DNA of 44,623 nt from Lachnospiraceae bacterium UBA1759 (GCA_002315555.1 DCHF01000023.1:1-44623), one strand, 5' to 3'; positions 1 to 8,755 are shown, counted from the first letter of the stretch. A program made the numbers and translations. The notes: generated by a model from the sequence alone, not told the origin.

Positions 1-1
1 C

Positions 2-103
2 GGCGCCTGCATGGGCTGCTCCTGCCACACCGTGACCGGTTACAAGAGGATCTGTAAGGACGGTCCGGTCCTTGTAAAGGAGGAGATATTATGGAACGCT
101 TAA
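2..103 (+). CDS. pyrK: Dihydroorotate dehydrogenase B electron-transfer subunit, C-terminal tail (partial)
   Basis: The frame is open from the window edge and ends at a TAA inside pyrD. The 33 visible residues contain GACMGCSCHTVTGYKRIC, the C-terminal cysteine cluster (C-x2-C-x2-C with a further Cys) that binds the [2Fe-2S] centre in PyrK. PyrK carries FAD and passes electrons from the PyrD FMN to NAD+. It overlaps the next gene by 13 nt, the usual translationally coupled pyrK-pyrD order of Firmicutes. The SD sequence for pyrD (AAAGGAGGAG) lies inside this gene. The N-terminal FAD/NAD domains are outside the window. Confidence 0.9.
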   Translation, partial: GACMGCSCHTVTGYKRICKDGPVLVKEEILWNA

Positions 104-993
104 AAGTCGATCTTTGCGGCATTGAAATGGACAACCCCGTGATCCCGGCATCCGGTACCTTCGGATACGGTTACGAATTCGCGGAGCTATATGATATCAA
201 TATCCTCGGTACCTTCTCGTTTAAGGGCACCACGAAGGATCCCCGGTTCGGAAATCCCACGCCGCGAATCGCAGAGTGCACCTCCGGCATGATCAATGCC
301 GTCGGCCTCCAGAATCCGGGCGTTGAAAAGGTCATCAACACCGAGCTCCCGAAGCTGAGACAGTGCTTCCATAAGCCGGTCATGGCCAATGTCAGCGGTT
401 TTTCCGTTGATGATTACGCATATACCTGTGCACTGCTTGATAAGGAAGAGCAGGTGGGCTGGCTGGAGGTCAATGTCAGCTGCCCGAACGTACACGGAGG
501 CGGCATGAGCTTCGGTACCGATCCTTCTGCAGCGGCGGAAGTTACGCGCGCGGTCAAGGCGGTAACGATAAAGCCGGTGATCGTCAAGCTTTCACCGAAT
601 GTGACGGACATCGTCAGTATTGCGAAGGCCTGCGAAGCGGCCGGTGCCGATGGTATCAGCCTGGTCAACACGCTTCTCGGCATGCGCATCGACTTAAGGA
701 CGCGGAAGCCTGTCATTGCCAACACGATGGGCGGCTTCTCAGGTCCGGCGATCTTCCCGGTGGCACTTCGCATGGTCTACCAGGTCGCGCATGCCGTACA
801 GATCCCGGTCGTCGGCATGGGCGGTGTTTCAACCGCGGAGGATGTCCTGGAAATGATGATGGCCGGTGCGAAGGCAGTCGAAGTAGGCGCGCAGAATCTT
901 GTGGATCCGTTTGTCTGCAGGAAGATCATCGAACAGCTTCCGGAGGTCATGGACCGCTACGGAATCAAAGAATTGAAGGAACTGTCCCTGTAA
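91..993 (+). CDS. pyrD: Dihydroorotate dehydrogenase (NAD+), catalytic subunit, class 1B
   Basis: This enzyme oxidises dihydroorotate to orotate in UMP synthesis using FMN, and works as a complex with PyrK. The 300 residues match the family length. Visible motifs are FKGTT (about 44-48, FMN contact), NVSCPN (128-133) with Cys131 as the class 1 catalytic base, KLSPNVTD (166-173), a VNT segment near 192, GGFSGPAI (214-221) and the phosphate-binding GMGGVSTAEDV (242-252). A Cys base rather than Ser, plus the preceding pyrK, places it in class 1B. The ATG follows AAAGGAGGAG. A gap of 107 nt with no obvious hairpin separates it from pyrF. Confidence 0.97.
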   Translation: MERLKVDLCGIEMDNPVIPASGTFGYGYEFAELYDINILGTFSFKGTTKDPRFGNPTPRIAECTSGMINAVGLQNPGVEKVINTELPKLRQCFHKPVMANVSGFSVDDYAYTCALLDKEEQVGWLEVNVSCPNVHGGGMSFGTDPSAAAEVTRAVKAVTIKPVIVKLSPNVTDIVSIAKACEAAGADGISLVNTLLGMRIDLRTRKPVIANTMGGFSGPAIFPVALRMVYQVAHAVQIPVVGMGGVSTAEDVLEMMMAGAKAVEVGAQNLVDPFVCRKIIEQLPEVMDRYGIKELKELSL

Positions 994-1100
994 GCGGTGT
1001 AAAACCGTTCGCAGAGAGACTGTCATAAACGGTGCGGGTATCCATCGGACGCGGAACGCACCGGAAACATTATTGATCGAACATTAAAGGAGGAAACCCC

Positions 1101-1799
1101 ATGGGTAAAGACGTCATCGTTGCATGCGACTTCTCGAGCGCAGAGGCAACCTACGAATTTTTAGACAAATTTACCGGCCGCAAGCCGTTTGTTAAGATCG
1201 GCATGGAGCTGTTCTATGCGGCAGGTCCGTCCATCGTGAAGGAACTGAAGGGCCGCGGCCACAAGATCTTCCTGGACTTAAAGCTGCACGACATTCCGAA
1301 CACCGTTAAGAAGGCGATGTCCGTCCTGTCCAATATGGACGTAGATATCTGCAACCTGCATGCCGGCGGTGCGATCCCGATGATGGAAGCCGCACTGGAG
1401 GGCCTGACCCGTGCCGACGGCACCCGTCCGCTTCTCATCGCGGTAACGCAGCTGACCTCAACGGACCAGGAGACCATGGAACGCGACCTCCTGATCAAGG
1501 AGCCGATCGACCAGGTCGTCATGCACTATGCAGAGAACGCAAAGAAAGCCGGACTGGACGGTGTTGTATGCTCACCGCTGGAAGCCGAAAAGGTCCACGC
1601 GCGCTGCGGTAAGGAATTCCTGACCGTTACTCCGGGCGTCCGTTTTGCCGACGGCGATAAGGGCGACCAGAAGCGCGTTATGACGCCGGAGCAGGCAAAG
1701 CTGATCGGATCCGACTATATCGTGGTCGGAAGACCCATCACTGCAGCCGCAGATCCGGTAGCCGCGTACGAGCGTTGTGTCAGAGAGTTCTGCGACTGA
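1101..1799 (+). CDS. pyrF: Orotidine 5'-phosphate decarboxylase
   Basis: It decarboxylates OMP to UMP, the last step of de novo pyrimidine synthesis. The 232 residues form a TIM barrel of the usual length. The catalytic array is clear: an early Asp (VACDFS, about 10), VKIGMEL with Lys32, and DLKLHDIPNTV (59-69), which supplies the Asp-x-Lys-x-x-Asp tetrad around Lys61. The C-terminal phosphate-gripper region TPGVRF and YIVVGRPIT is also present. This is the short bacterial type, not the long archaeal/fused type. The start follows AAAGGAGGAAACCCC. It lies between pyrD and pyrE on the same strand, 89 nt before the pyrE ATG. Confidence 0.97.
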   Translation: MGKDVIVACDFSSAEATYEFLDKFTGRKPFVKIGMELFYAAGPSIVKELKGRGHKIFLDLKLHDIPNTVKKAMSVLSNMDVDICNLHAGGAIPMMEAALEGLTRADGTRPLLIAVTQLTSTDQETMERDLLIKEPIDQVVMHYAENAKKAGLDGVVCSPLEAEKVHARCGKEFLTVTPGVRFADGDKGDQKRVMTPEQAKLIGSDYIVVGRPITAAADPVAAYERCVREFCD

Positions 1800-1888
1800 G
1801 CGCAGACATTGTCGCGTTTCCGGATGCTGCCACCGAAGGGGCACAAACGCGGAAATATCAAGGACAGGAACATCGAAAGGAGAAACAC

Positions 1889-2533
1889 ATGGATTACAGA
1901 ACAATTATTGCAAAGGATTTACTTAAGATCAAGGCGGTCTTCTTCCGCCCCGAAGAGCCCTTCACCTGGGCCAGCGGCATCAAGAGCCCGGTCTACTGCG
2001 ACAACCGCCTGACGCTGACTGCGCCGGAAGTCCGCAACGACGTTGAGAACGGCCTTGCGGCTCTGATCAAGGAGAATTATCCGGATGCCGAAGTGCTGAT
2101 GGGCACCTCCACCGCCGGTATCGCACATGCAGCGATCACCGGTCACATCCTCGGCCTGCCGATGGGCTATGTACGCTCCGGCTCCAAGGACCACGGCCGT
2201 CAGAACCAGATCGAAGGCAAGCTTGAGAAAGGCCAGAAGGTCGTTGTAGTTGAAGATCTGATCTCTACCGGCGGCAGCGTTATCGAAGTCGTTAACGTTC
2301 TCCGCGAGGCCGGCGCTGAGGTCCTGGGCATCGTATCGATCTTCACCTATGGCATGAAGAAGGGCCTTGTCCGTCTGGAAGAAGCAAATGTCAAGAATGT
2401 TTCCCTGACCGACTTTGACCGCATTGCGGAGGTTGCAGCGGAAGAGGGCTACATCAAGACCGAGGACATCGCACGTCTCATTCAGTTCAGAAACAATCCG
2501 GCGGATGAAAGCTGGATCGGAGGAGCAAACTAA
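1889..2533 (+). CDS. pyrE: Orotate phosphoribosyltransferase
   Basis: It transfers the phosphoribosyl group of PRPP to orotate, giving OMP. The type I PRTase signature VVVVEDLISTGGS (118-130) binds PRPP, and the flexible loop around RSGSKDHGR (96-104) carries the catalytic Lys and His. I chose the ATG at 1889 because it follows CGAAAGGAGAAACAC and gives 214 residues, the family size. The open frame extends 38 codons further upstream, but that stretch overlaps the end of pyrF and does not resemble PyrE. The stop is followed at once by the pyrB start. Confidence 0.97.
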   Translation: MDYRTIIAKDLLKIKAVFFRPEEPFTWASGIKSPVYCDNRLTLTAPEVRNDVENGLAALIKENYPDAEVLMGTSTAGIAHAAITGHILGLPMGYVRSGSKDHGRQNQIEGKLEKGQKVVVVEDLISTGGSVIEVVNVLREAGAEVLGIVSIFTYGMKKGLVRLEEANVKNVSLTDFDRIAEVAAEEGYIKTEDIARLIQFRNNPADESWIGGAN

Positions 2534-2534
2534 A

Positions 2535-3461
2535 ATGAAAAGAAGCATCATCGATATTTCCGATTTAAGCATCGAGGAATTGCAGGAACTTATCGGTGTG
2601 GCTGAAGATATCATTGCCGATCCGGAGAAGTATCAGGATGCCTGCAAGAGAAAGAAGCTTGCCACACTGTTCTTTGAGCCCTCCACCCGTACCCGCATGA
2701 GCTTTGAAGCGGCGATGTACGAGCTTGGCGGCAACGTCATTTCGGTTTCAAGTGCCGCATCCTCATCGGCTGCAAAGGGCGAGAGCGTAGCGGATACGGT
2801 CAAGACCGTCAGCTGCTATGCCGATATCATCGCCATGCGTCATCCCAAGGAAGGCGCGGCCTTTGTGGCATCACAGAACGCATCGATCCCGGTCATTAAC
2901 GCCGGCGACGGCGGTCATTGCCATCCCACGCAGACCCTGGCCGATCTTCTTACCATCTGGCGTGAGAAGGGCCGCTTCAACGACCTGACCGTTGGTTTCT
3001 GCGGCGACCTGAAGTTCGGTCGTACCGTTCATTCACTGATTACCGCGCTTGCGCGTTACACAGGCATCAAATTTGTGCTGATCTCTCCGCAGGAACTGAA
3101 GCTTCCGAGCTACATCAAGAAGGATGTGCTGAAGCGGAACGGCCTGCAGTACGTTCAGACGATGGACCTGGAAAGCGTCATTCCGGAGCTGGACATCCTG
3201 TACATGACCCGCGTTCAGAAGGAACGTTTCTTCAACGAAGAGGATTACCTCCGCCTGAAGGACAGCTACATCCTGAACCCGGAAAAACTGAAAAAAGCAA
3301 AGCCGGACCTTTGCATTATGCATCCGCTGCCGCGTGTTAACGAGATCAGCGTCGCAGTCGATGATGACCCGCGCGCGTGCTATTTCAAGCAGGTCCTGAA
3401 CGGTAAGTACATGCGTATGGCACTTATTCTGAAACTGTTAAAGGAGGCCGGTACATTATGA
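2535..3461 (+). CDS. pyrB: Aspartate carbamoyltransferase catalytic subunit
   Basis: It condenses carbamoyl phosphate with aspartate, the committed step of pyrimidine synthesis. The product has 308 residues. FFEPSTRTRMSFE (46-58) is the carbamoyl-phosphate loop and Lys81 in AAKGES is the lysine of the 80s loop. HPLPRV near the C-terminus contributes to the active site. The ATG at 2535 begins one base after the pyrE stop, with GGAGGAGCAAAC upstream. A longer open frame from 2415 overlaps pyrE and is not credible. The gene overlaps pyrI by 4 nt (ATGA), so the two subunits are probably made in a coupled way and form the E. coli-like allosteric dodecamer. Confidence 0.97.
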   Translation: MKRSIIDISDLSIEELQELIGVAEDIIADPEKYQDACKRKKLATLFFEPSTRTRMSFEAAMYELGGNVISVSSAASSSAAKGESVADTVKTVSCYADIIAMRHPKEGAAFVASQNASIPVINAGDGGHCHPTQTLADLLTIWREKGRFNDLTVGFCGDLKFGRTVHSLITALARYTGIKFVLISPQELKLPSYIKKDVLKRNGLQYVQTMDLESVIPELDILYMTRVQKERFFNEEDYLRLKDSYILNPEKLKKAKPDLCIMHPLPRVNEISVAVDDDPRACYFKQVLNGKYMRMALILKLLKEAGTL

Positions 3462-3874
3462 ACGTAGATTCCATTCAGAACGGTTTTGTCATCGACCATA
3501 TCACGGCGGGCAGCGCAATGCGTCTGTACGAGCTTCTGCATCTGGACGAGCTCGATGTGACTGTGGCGATCATGAAAAATGTCACTAGCCGGAAGATGGG
3601 CCGTAAGGACATTATCAAGATCGATGCGGACATCGATATCGACCTGGATATCATCGGTTACGTGGACCCGAAGGCCACGGTCAACTGCATCAAGGACGGT
3701 GTTCTTGTGGAGAAGAAGGTCATTCAGGTTCCCGAGCGCCTGGTCGATGTGATCAAGTGCAAGAATCCGCGCTGTATCACGTCCACGGAGCAGGAGCTGA
3801 AGCATATCTTCAAGCTGACGGATCGCGATAATAAGGTCTACCGCTGTATCTACTGTGAAGTAAAGGCACAGTAA
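3458..3874 (+). CDS. pyrI: Aspartate carbamoyltransferase regulatory subunit
   Basis: This is the nucleotide-binding regulatory chain of ATCase. The 138 residues comprise the N-terminal allosteric fold and a C-terminal zinc domain with four cysteines: Cys101 and Cys106 (CKNPRC) and Cys130 and Cys133 (CIYC). The zinc domain docks on PyrB. Many Bacillota lack PyrI and have an unregulated trimer, so its presence suggests feedback control by CTP, ATP or UTP here. The start overlaps the pyrB stop, and GGAGG within pyrB serves as SD. It is the last gene of the operon; about 110 nt of uneventful sequence leads to a terminator. Confidence 0.96.
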   Translation: MNVDSIQNGFVIDHITAGSAMRLYELLHLDELDVTVAIMKNVTSRKMGRKDIIKIDADIDIDLDIIGYVDPKATVNCIKDGVLVEKKVIQVPERLVDVIKCKNPRCITSTEQELKHIFKLTDRDNKVYRCIYCEVKAQ

Positions 3875-3982
3875 GAGGCGGAGCGGAAGCTGAATCGCGG
3901 AAAACTGAAATGAAGAAGAGTTGGGAATTGACACGCAGAGAAGCGTTCGGAAAACTCGAAGTGAAAACTGTATAAGAATTTG

Positions 3983-4019
3983 AAAAGCGCTGTGAAATCA
4001 CATTTCACAGCGCTTTTTC
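3983..4019. terminator. Bidirectional intrinsic terminator after pyrI
   Basis: AAAGCGCTGTGAAAT pairs perfectly with ATTTCACAGCGCTTT across a 3-nt loop (CAC), followed by a T run. The A run on the other side lets it also end the convergent minus-strand esterase gene. Confidence 0.92.
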
Positions 4020-4094
4020 TTGTGGGATGAGGGACATGAGTTGACAATTCATAAGCACACTCTCCATGATTCCGGCATTAACCGCAATCACTTT

Positions 4095-5045
4095 TCACAC
4101 CCTCATATGCTCTTTCTGCACGCGCGGCTTCGTAACGGTCACCGTGTCCTTCAGATAGTAGTCCAGGAATTCCTTCACGTGATCGTACAGGAGCGCGCCG
4201 CCCATGGAGTGCGCGCCGCCCGGAATCAGGTACATGTGCACGCGATCGCCGGCGGATTCCAGAGCGTTGCGGAGGCGGATGGCTTCGGTGGGATCGACCA
4301 TGTGATCGTCCGTGCCGTGGATGATGAGGAACGGCGGTTCCGTTCCGTCGATGTAGGAGAGCGGACTGGCCTCTTTGGAGCGCTCGCGGAATTCTTCGGA
4401 AGTGACCGGAACACCCAGAATGCCCTTGAAGACCTCGGCGTGCTTGTAGCTTGCGGGATCCTCGGGGAGCATGTCGTAGAGCGAGACGGGGGCGCAGAGA
4501 TCGATGGCAGCCTGGACGGTGTAATCGCAAATCAAGTCTGCGTGGTTGTCGATCCGGACGGTGGAATCGCATGCCATCGGCCGGTCGGCTTCCCAGGGAC
4601 CATAGCCCGCGGAGACTGCAAGGAGATTGGAAAGATGTGCGCCGGAGGAATCGCCGGCGACGGCGATCTTTGAGGCATCATAGCCGTACTTCGCCCCATG
4701 CTTTTTCAGGAAACGGACAGCGTCCTTCAGGTCGTACATCTGCGCCGGGAACGGGGCGATGTCACTGTAGGTGAAGTCGATCTGGGCGATGGCGTAGCCG
4801 CGGTCGAGCATCGGCAGGAGGAGGTTCCAGCTCCGGTTCAGCATATTCCAGCTGCCGCCGTGGATCCAGAGGATGACGGGCGGAAGTGTGGCGCAGGAGG
4901 CTTCATTGTCCGCGCGGCCCGAACCGGACGCGGGAACATAGATGTCCATGGCGTATGAGCCGGTATCACCGGACTTGTATGTAATGTTTTCGTAAGCGTT
5001 TACCGAAGAATTATTCATGTTTACCGTATTATCATCAGTGTTCAT
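4095..5045 (-). CDS. Alpha/beta-hydrolase, carboxylesterase/acetylesterase-like (first of three)
   Basis: This is a hormone-sensitive-lipase/BD-FAE-like esterase fold. HGGSW (62-66) gives the oxyanion hole and GDSSGAH (131-137) the nucleophile elbow with Ser133. Asp246 (HGTDD) and His279 (GGAHSMGG) complete the triad. There is no signal peptide, so it probably deacylates small imported esters such as acetylated oligosaccharides in the cytoplasm; that substrate is inference. The start is uncertain. I use the ATG at 5045 (316 aa), since alignment with the 6882-7721 paralogue starts about here; an ATG at 5018 is also possible and the frame is open up to 5228. A cre-like palindrome (GTAAGCGTTTAC, 4992-5003) sits in its first codons. 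Confidence 0.85.
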   Translation of the reverse strand: MNTDDNTVNMNNSSVNAYENITYKSGDTGSYAMDIYVPASGSGRADNEASCATLPPVILWIHGGSWNMLNRSWNLLLPMLDRGYAIAQIDFTYSDIAPFPAQMYDLKDAVRFLKKHGAKYGYDASKIAVAGDSSGAHLSNLLAVSAGYGPWEADRPMACDSTVRIDNHADLICDYTVQAAIDLCAPVSLYDMLPEDPASYKHAEVFKGILGVPVTSEEFRERSKEASPLSYIDGTEPPFLIIHGTDDHMVDPTEAIRLRNALESAGDRVHMYLIPGGAHSMGGALLYDHVKEFLDYYLKDTVTVTKPRVQKEHMRV

Positions 5046-5422
5046 TATCTGTTCCCGGTCATGTGCTATCTTAAGCAATAACCGTAGAGCAATTTCCGTA
5101 TTATTGCAGGCATTCCCGGAAAGCCTTATGTCCATTCGGACAGTGTTACCGCAAAAGCTGTGAAATACAAAACATTTTGCAGCTGCGGGTTGATAGATGG
5201 CGCGTTCGGGAGTATGATGATAGAGCACCTCTGTGCCTGCCGTATTATTATATATCGGTTTTGGGGAAACAACAAGTTTTTGATGAAGAGTATCGGTGCG
5301 CTAAATACAAAAAGCGGAGCGTTCGGATGCGTGATGAAGCGAAGCACCTGAAATCGCGAAAGACCGGAATCCGAGATCGTATTAAAAAATCACGCGCTTT
5401 GCGAGAGAATAAAGGAGAGAAT
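5046..5422. other. Intergenic region between divergent esterase and aminopeptidase genes
   Basis: This 377-nt stretch should hold promoters for both divergent genes. A possible plus-strand promoter is TTGATG (5279-5284), 16 nt, TAAATA (5301-5306), well upstream of the aminopeptidase SD. No convincing gene or strong hairpin is visible. Open frames that enter from either side have no SD and no family resemblance. Confidence 0.4.
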
Positions 5423-6661
5423 ATGTCATTTAAGGACCATCGTGCATCACTTGCGCTTGCTATGAAGGACAACAGCATGGCCATCGTTTACGCCGGCATG
5501 CCGCTTCATCAGAATGAGGATGATTATGCTGCGTTTACCGTAAACAGTAACTTTTTTTATCTGACCGGCCTTGAGCGGGAGGGGATGATTCTTCTGATGA
5601 CCAAGGTGGAAGGCGTGGTCAGCGAGCATCTTTACATCGAGGAGGCAGATCCGCTCGAGGAGCGCTGGACCGGTAAGATGCCGACCGTGAAGGAAGCTGC
5701 GGAGACAGCGGAAATGGATGAAGCGCGTGTGCAGTTCCTGCCGTCCTTTATGAGCCGGGTCAATTATATGCTGTCCCGCGTGAAGGTAGACCACGTGTAT
5801 TTTGACACGTTTGTGAACGATATCAACGATCTGCCGCATTACAACCTGGTGAAGGCGCGTGAGTTTGCCGCAAAGTGTCCGGCCATCGAGATGCACGACC
5901 TTCGCAATGTGCTGGTGCCGCTTCGGGTGGAGAAGGATGAGGACGAGATCGACCGGATCCGGAAGGCCATTGAGATCACGAAGAAGTCGCTGGAATTCGT
6001 TATGCAGAACCTGAAGCCCGGCATGATGGAGTACCAGGTCCAGGCGGATTTTGAGTATTCCTGCAGGAAGCTCGGTTCAAAGAAGCAGGCGTTTGCGACG
6101 ATCGCAGGCAGCGGCATCAACGGATGCATGCTGCATTACGAGACCAATGACCACGTAGCGGAGGACGGCACGCTGATTCTGCTGGACCTCGGCGCGCAGT
6201 ACGGAAACTATGCGAGCGACATTACCCGGACGTATCCGGTGAACGGCAGGTTCACGGAGCGGCAGCGTCAGTATTACGATCTGGTGCTTGCGGCAAATTA
6301 CGCGATGCGCGACGCGGCAAAGCCCGGTGTGACGTTGAAGGAGCTGAACGATGTCGCCAAGAAAGTGCTTGCGGAAGGTCTGGTGAAGATGGGTAAGATC
6401 GAATCCGAGGAACAGGTCGGCAAGTATTACATGCACAGTGTCAGCCATTCCATGGGCATCGACACGCATGATTGCACGTTCAATGACATGCTGCTGGAAC
6501 CGGGCTGGGTCATCACGGATGAGCCGGGACTGTATATCGATGAAGAGTGCATCGGTATCCGCATCGAGGACGATCTTCTGATCACGGAGGACGGTTGTGA
6601 AGTGCTGAGCGCCGATGTGATCCGGGAAGCGGATGACATCGAAGCGTTTATGGCGAAGTAA
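5423..6661 (+). CDS. Xaa-Pro aminopeptidase (M24B family)
   Basis: This metallopeptidase removes the N-terminal residue from peptides with proline in second position. The 412 residues comprise a creatinase-like N-terminal domain (about 1-165) and the pita-bread catalytic domain. The five metal ligands are all present: Asp255 (LDLG), Asp266 (SDITRTYP), His342 (SHSMGID), Glu367 (TDEPG) and Glu382 (RIEDD). The ATG at 5423 follows AAAGGAGAGAAT. The frame is open 82 codons further up, but that part is basic and unrelated. It is a single plus-strand gene surrounded by minus-strand esterase genes. No signal peptide is visible, so it acts in the cytoplasm. Confidence 0.94.
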   Translation: MSFKDHRASLALAMKDNSMAIVYAGMPLHQNEDDYAAFTVNSNFFYLTGLEREGMILLMTKVEGVVSEHLYIEEADPLEERWTGKMPTVKEAAETAEMDEARVQFLPSFMSRVNYMLSRVKVDHVYFDTFVNDINDLPHYNLVKAREFAAKCPAIEMHDLRNVLVPLRVEKDEDEIDRIRKAIEITKKSLEFVMQNLKPGMMEYQVQADFEYSCRKLGSKKQAFATIAGSGINGCMLHYETNDHVAEDGTLILLDLGAQYGNYASDITRTYPVNGRFTERQRQYYDLVLAANYAMRDAAKPGVTLKELNDVAKKVLAEGLVKMGKIESEEQVGKYYMHSVSHSMGIDTHDCTFNDMLLEPGWVITDEPGLYIDEECIGIRIEDDLLITEDGCEVLSADVIREADDIEAFMAK

Positions 6662-6750
6662 GAGCGCGCGGAAGAGAGTACAAATAAAGCTCAAAAGAAT
6701 ACTCAGGAGCGAGCACGAAGAGAACCTGAAGAGAGTACGATAAAGAACAA

Positions 6751-6831
6751 AAAAGGGCTGTCCCACCAACAGATGCTTCCGTTACCGGATACCGGTAAGG
6801 AGAAGTCATCGGTTTGAGGACAGCCCTTTTT
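6751..6831. terminator. Long, nested bidirectional terminator structure
   Basis: The outer arms AAAAGGGCTGTCC (6751-6763) and GGACAGCCCTTTTT (6818-6831) are complementary, with A and T runs on the two sides. Inside them TTACCGG-ATA-CCGGTAA (6782-6798) is a perfect hairpin, and the arms between are partly complementary (GATGCTTCC with GGAGAAGTCATC). The whole can fold as one long stem. It lies between the convergent aminopeptidase and second esterase genes. Confidence 0.85.
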
Positions 6832-6881
6832 ATGTGTCAGAGAGGTTTTCTATTCACCCGTTGCGGCCTTGCCTTCCGGAA

Positions 6882-7721
6882 TCATTCCTTCTTCGCCCTC
6901 GGCAGCGTTCTGAAATCCTCCGGCGCCACCTTGGGCTCGGTCACTGTCTTGGTGTTCTTCAGATAGTAGTCCAGAAACTCGGCCATGATGCCTTCCACCA
7001 GGGCTCCGCCCATGGAATGGAGACCACCCGGCACGTGATACATGTGGACGATATCGCCGGCGGCTTCAAGGGTGTTGCGGAAGCAGCGTGCCTGATCATA
7101 TTCGACGATGGGATCCTCGCTGCCCTGAATGATCAGGACCGGCGGCTCCGTGCCGTTCACGAAGGATTCCGCGGAAGCCTCCGCCGCGCGGATATATGCG
7201 CCTTTAGATGTGGCATCAATGTTCAGTACATGTTTGATGATGTCTTCCTCATCCCCCGGATTCTCCGGATACATCTGAAGGAAGCTGACCGGACCGCTGA
7301 TATCGATGATGCCCTGTACGCTATAATCCTCACCGGGCTGTTCCCAGTCCGCATTGCCGGCGGAAACACCGAGGATGGTCGCAAGATGCGCACCGGCGGA
7401 GTCCCCGGAAACAACGATCTTGGAACCGTCGTAGCCATATTCGTCCGCATGCTTTTTCAGGAAGAGAAGCGCGTCCTTTAAGTCGATCATGGCTGCCGGA
7501 TACGGTGCCTCATCGCAGTAACGGTAATCCACAGCCGCATAGGCGTAGCCCTTGTCGATCATCGGTTTAACGAGCGTCCAGCTGCGCTTTAACTCGTCCC
7601 AGCCGCCGCCGTGGACCCACATAATGAGCGGGGGATTTGTCACATCGTCCGGGACGATGACATCCAGATATAATCCGTGGCCTTCCACTTCCTTGAACAA
7701 AATGTCCTTAAATTCCTTCAT
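6882..7721 (-). CDS. Alpha/beta-hydrolase, carboxylesterase/acetylesterase-like (second of three)
   Basis: A 279-residue paralogue of the 4095-5045 gene. It has the HGGG oxyanion motif (37-40), GDSAGAH (106-112) with nucleophile Ser108, Asp203 (QGSEDP) and His235 (GGLHSMGG). The two share the same order of blocks, such as LKDA..FLKKH and the FLDYYLK C-terminal helix, which points to tandem duplication. The ATG at 7721 follows AAAGGAGATTCAA. The upstream open extension to 7841 lacks an SD. There is no secretion signal. Its exact ester substrate is unknown; acylated sugars are a guess from context. Confidence 0.9.
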   Translation of the reverse strand: MKEFKDILFKEVEGHGLYLDVIVPDDVTNPPLIMWVHGGGWDELKRSWTLVKPMIDKGYAYAAVDYRYCDEAPYPAAMIDLKDALLFLKKHADEYGYDGSKIVVSGDSAGAHLATILGVSAGNADWEQPGEDYSVQGIIDISGPVSFLQMYPENPGDEEDIIKHVLNIDATSKGAYIRAAEASAESFVNGTEPPVLIIQGSEDPIVEYDQARCFRNTLEAAGDIVHMYHVPGGLHSMGGALVEGIMAEFLDYYLKNTKTVTEPKVAPEDFRTLPRAKKE

Positions 7722-7873
7722 TTGAATCTCCTTTATGTAGAAGAATTGCTTCACTCCGCCAAAAGTATCGTGAAGAATTTTGCGATTTATTCCGAAAATG
7801 ACTTGATTCTGGATCATTGTCGGATATCGGTATTGTAACATGCACCGTTCCGTGCATATCGCGGTTTATCGGC

Positions 7874-8755
7874 TCATTTTTCCAGATGCTCCCGGATGAA
7901 CGCTTCCACGATCGAAAGTGTTTTTTCGTGCCAGAAATAGATGCCGCCGTGATCGGCTTCCGTAAGGCGGTAGAAGGTCACATCCTTCCCGTTGTCCTTC
8001 AGGCATTCAAAAAGCTCGATGCTCTGTTCAAAGGGGACCAGACGGTCCTTGGTGCCGTGGAGCATCAGTACCGGGCAGAGCGGGACGTCCCTGGAAATGT
8101 AGTTCATGATCACGGTCTTTTCCGCAAGGTCCGGGTGATCCGGAACTGACAGCCGGCCGATGAGTCTTCCCTCCGGACTGTCGGGGCCCATATGGTCCTG
8201 GGTCGAGGGAACATCGTTCATCGTGGCGATGTGTGTCGGTCCGTAGAAGTCGATGACGCCGCGGATATTGGGCAACGTGAAATCCTGAAACAGCCGGTTG
8301 TGTGTGGCCGCCATCATCAAAACGGTGTGCGCACCGGAGGAATCGCCCCAGAGGAAGATGTTGTTCACGTCGATGCGGTATTCTTCCGCGCGGTCCGTCA
8401 GGTATCTCAACGCGCGCTTGCTGTCCTCCGTCTGCAGCGGGAACGGGCCGTAGTCCGTGCCGCGGTACTGGGCGATGGCCACATTGAAGCCCTTTTTTGC
8501 AATTTCCGCAAGCTCAAAAAGGTGGGCATGCAGCGTCTGTTCCATCCAGGCGGAACCTTGGACGTAAAAGATCAGAGGAAGCGGATCCGAGGCGTTTTCG
8601 TGGCTGATATAGAGGATCTTCAGGCCCTGCTCCTCATCGTGCGTCAGAATGTCCAGCCGGACGCGGTCATATTCCTGTTTCGGGAGGGTCAACATGCCTT
8701 CGCTTTCCGCGAGGCTTGCGGGAAATTCGTGATAATCGGCGTTAATAGGCTGCAT
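7874..8755 (-). CDS. Alpha/beta-hydrolase, divergent esterase (third of three)
   Basis: A 293-residue hydrolase with GDSSGAH (137-143, nucleophile Ser139), Asp237 (LHGTKDRL) and His269 (EADHGG). In place of the HGG oxyanion box it reads YVQGSAW (64-70), as in feruloyl/acetyl esterases of the BD-FAE kind, so it is more distant from the other two and may act on a different ester. The start at 8755 follows GAAAGGAGACCTTCA. The gap to the second esterase is about 150 nt, so the two could be one transcription unit. No signal peptide or membrane segment is seen. Confidence 0.9.
   Translation of the reverse strand: MQPINADYHEFPASLAESEGMLTLPKQEYDRVRLDILTHDEEQGLKILYISHENASDPLPLIFYVQGSAWMEQTLHAHLFELAEIAKKGFNVAIAQYRGTDYGPFPLQTEDSKRALRYLTDRAEEYRIDVNNIFLWGDSSGAHTVLMMAATHNRLFQDFTLPNIRGVIDFYGPTHIATMNDVPSTQDHMGPDSPEGRLIGRLSVPDHPDLAEKTVIMNYISRDVPLCPVLMLHGTKDRLVPFEQSIELFECLKDNGKDVTFYRLTEADHGGIYFWHEKTLSIVEAFIREHLEK

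Noticed and set aside
4020..4673. 217-codon plus-strand frame opposite the first esterase
   Set aside because: It is the antisense shadow of a gene with a clear catalytic triad; it has no SD and reads as low-information His/Gly/Val-rich sequence.
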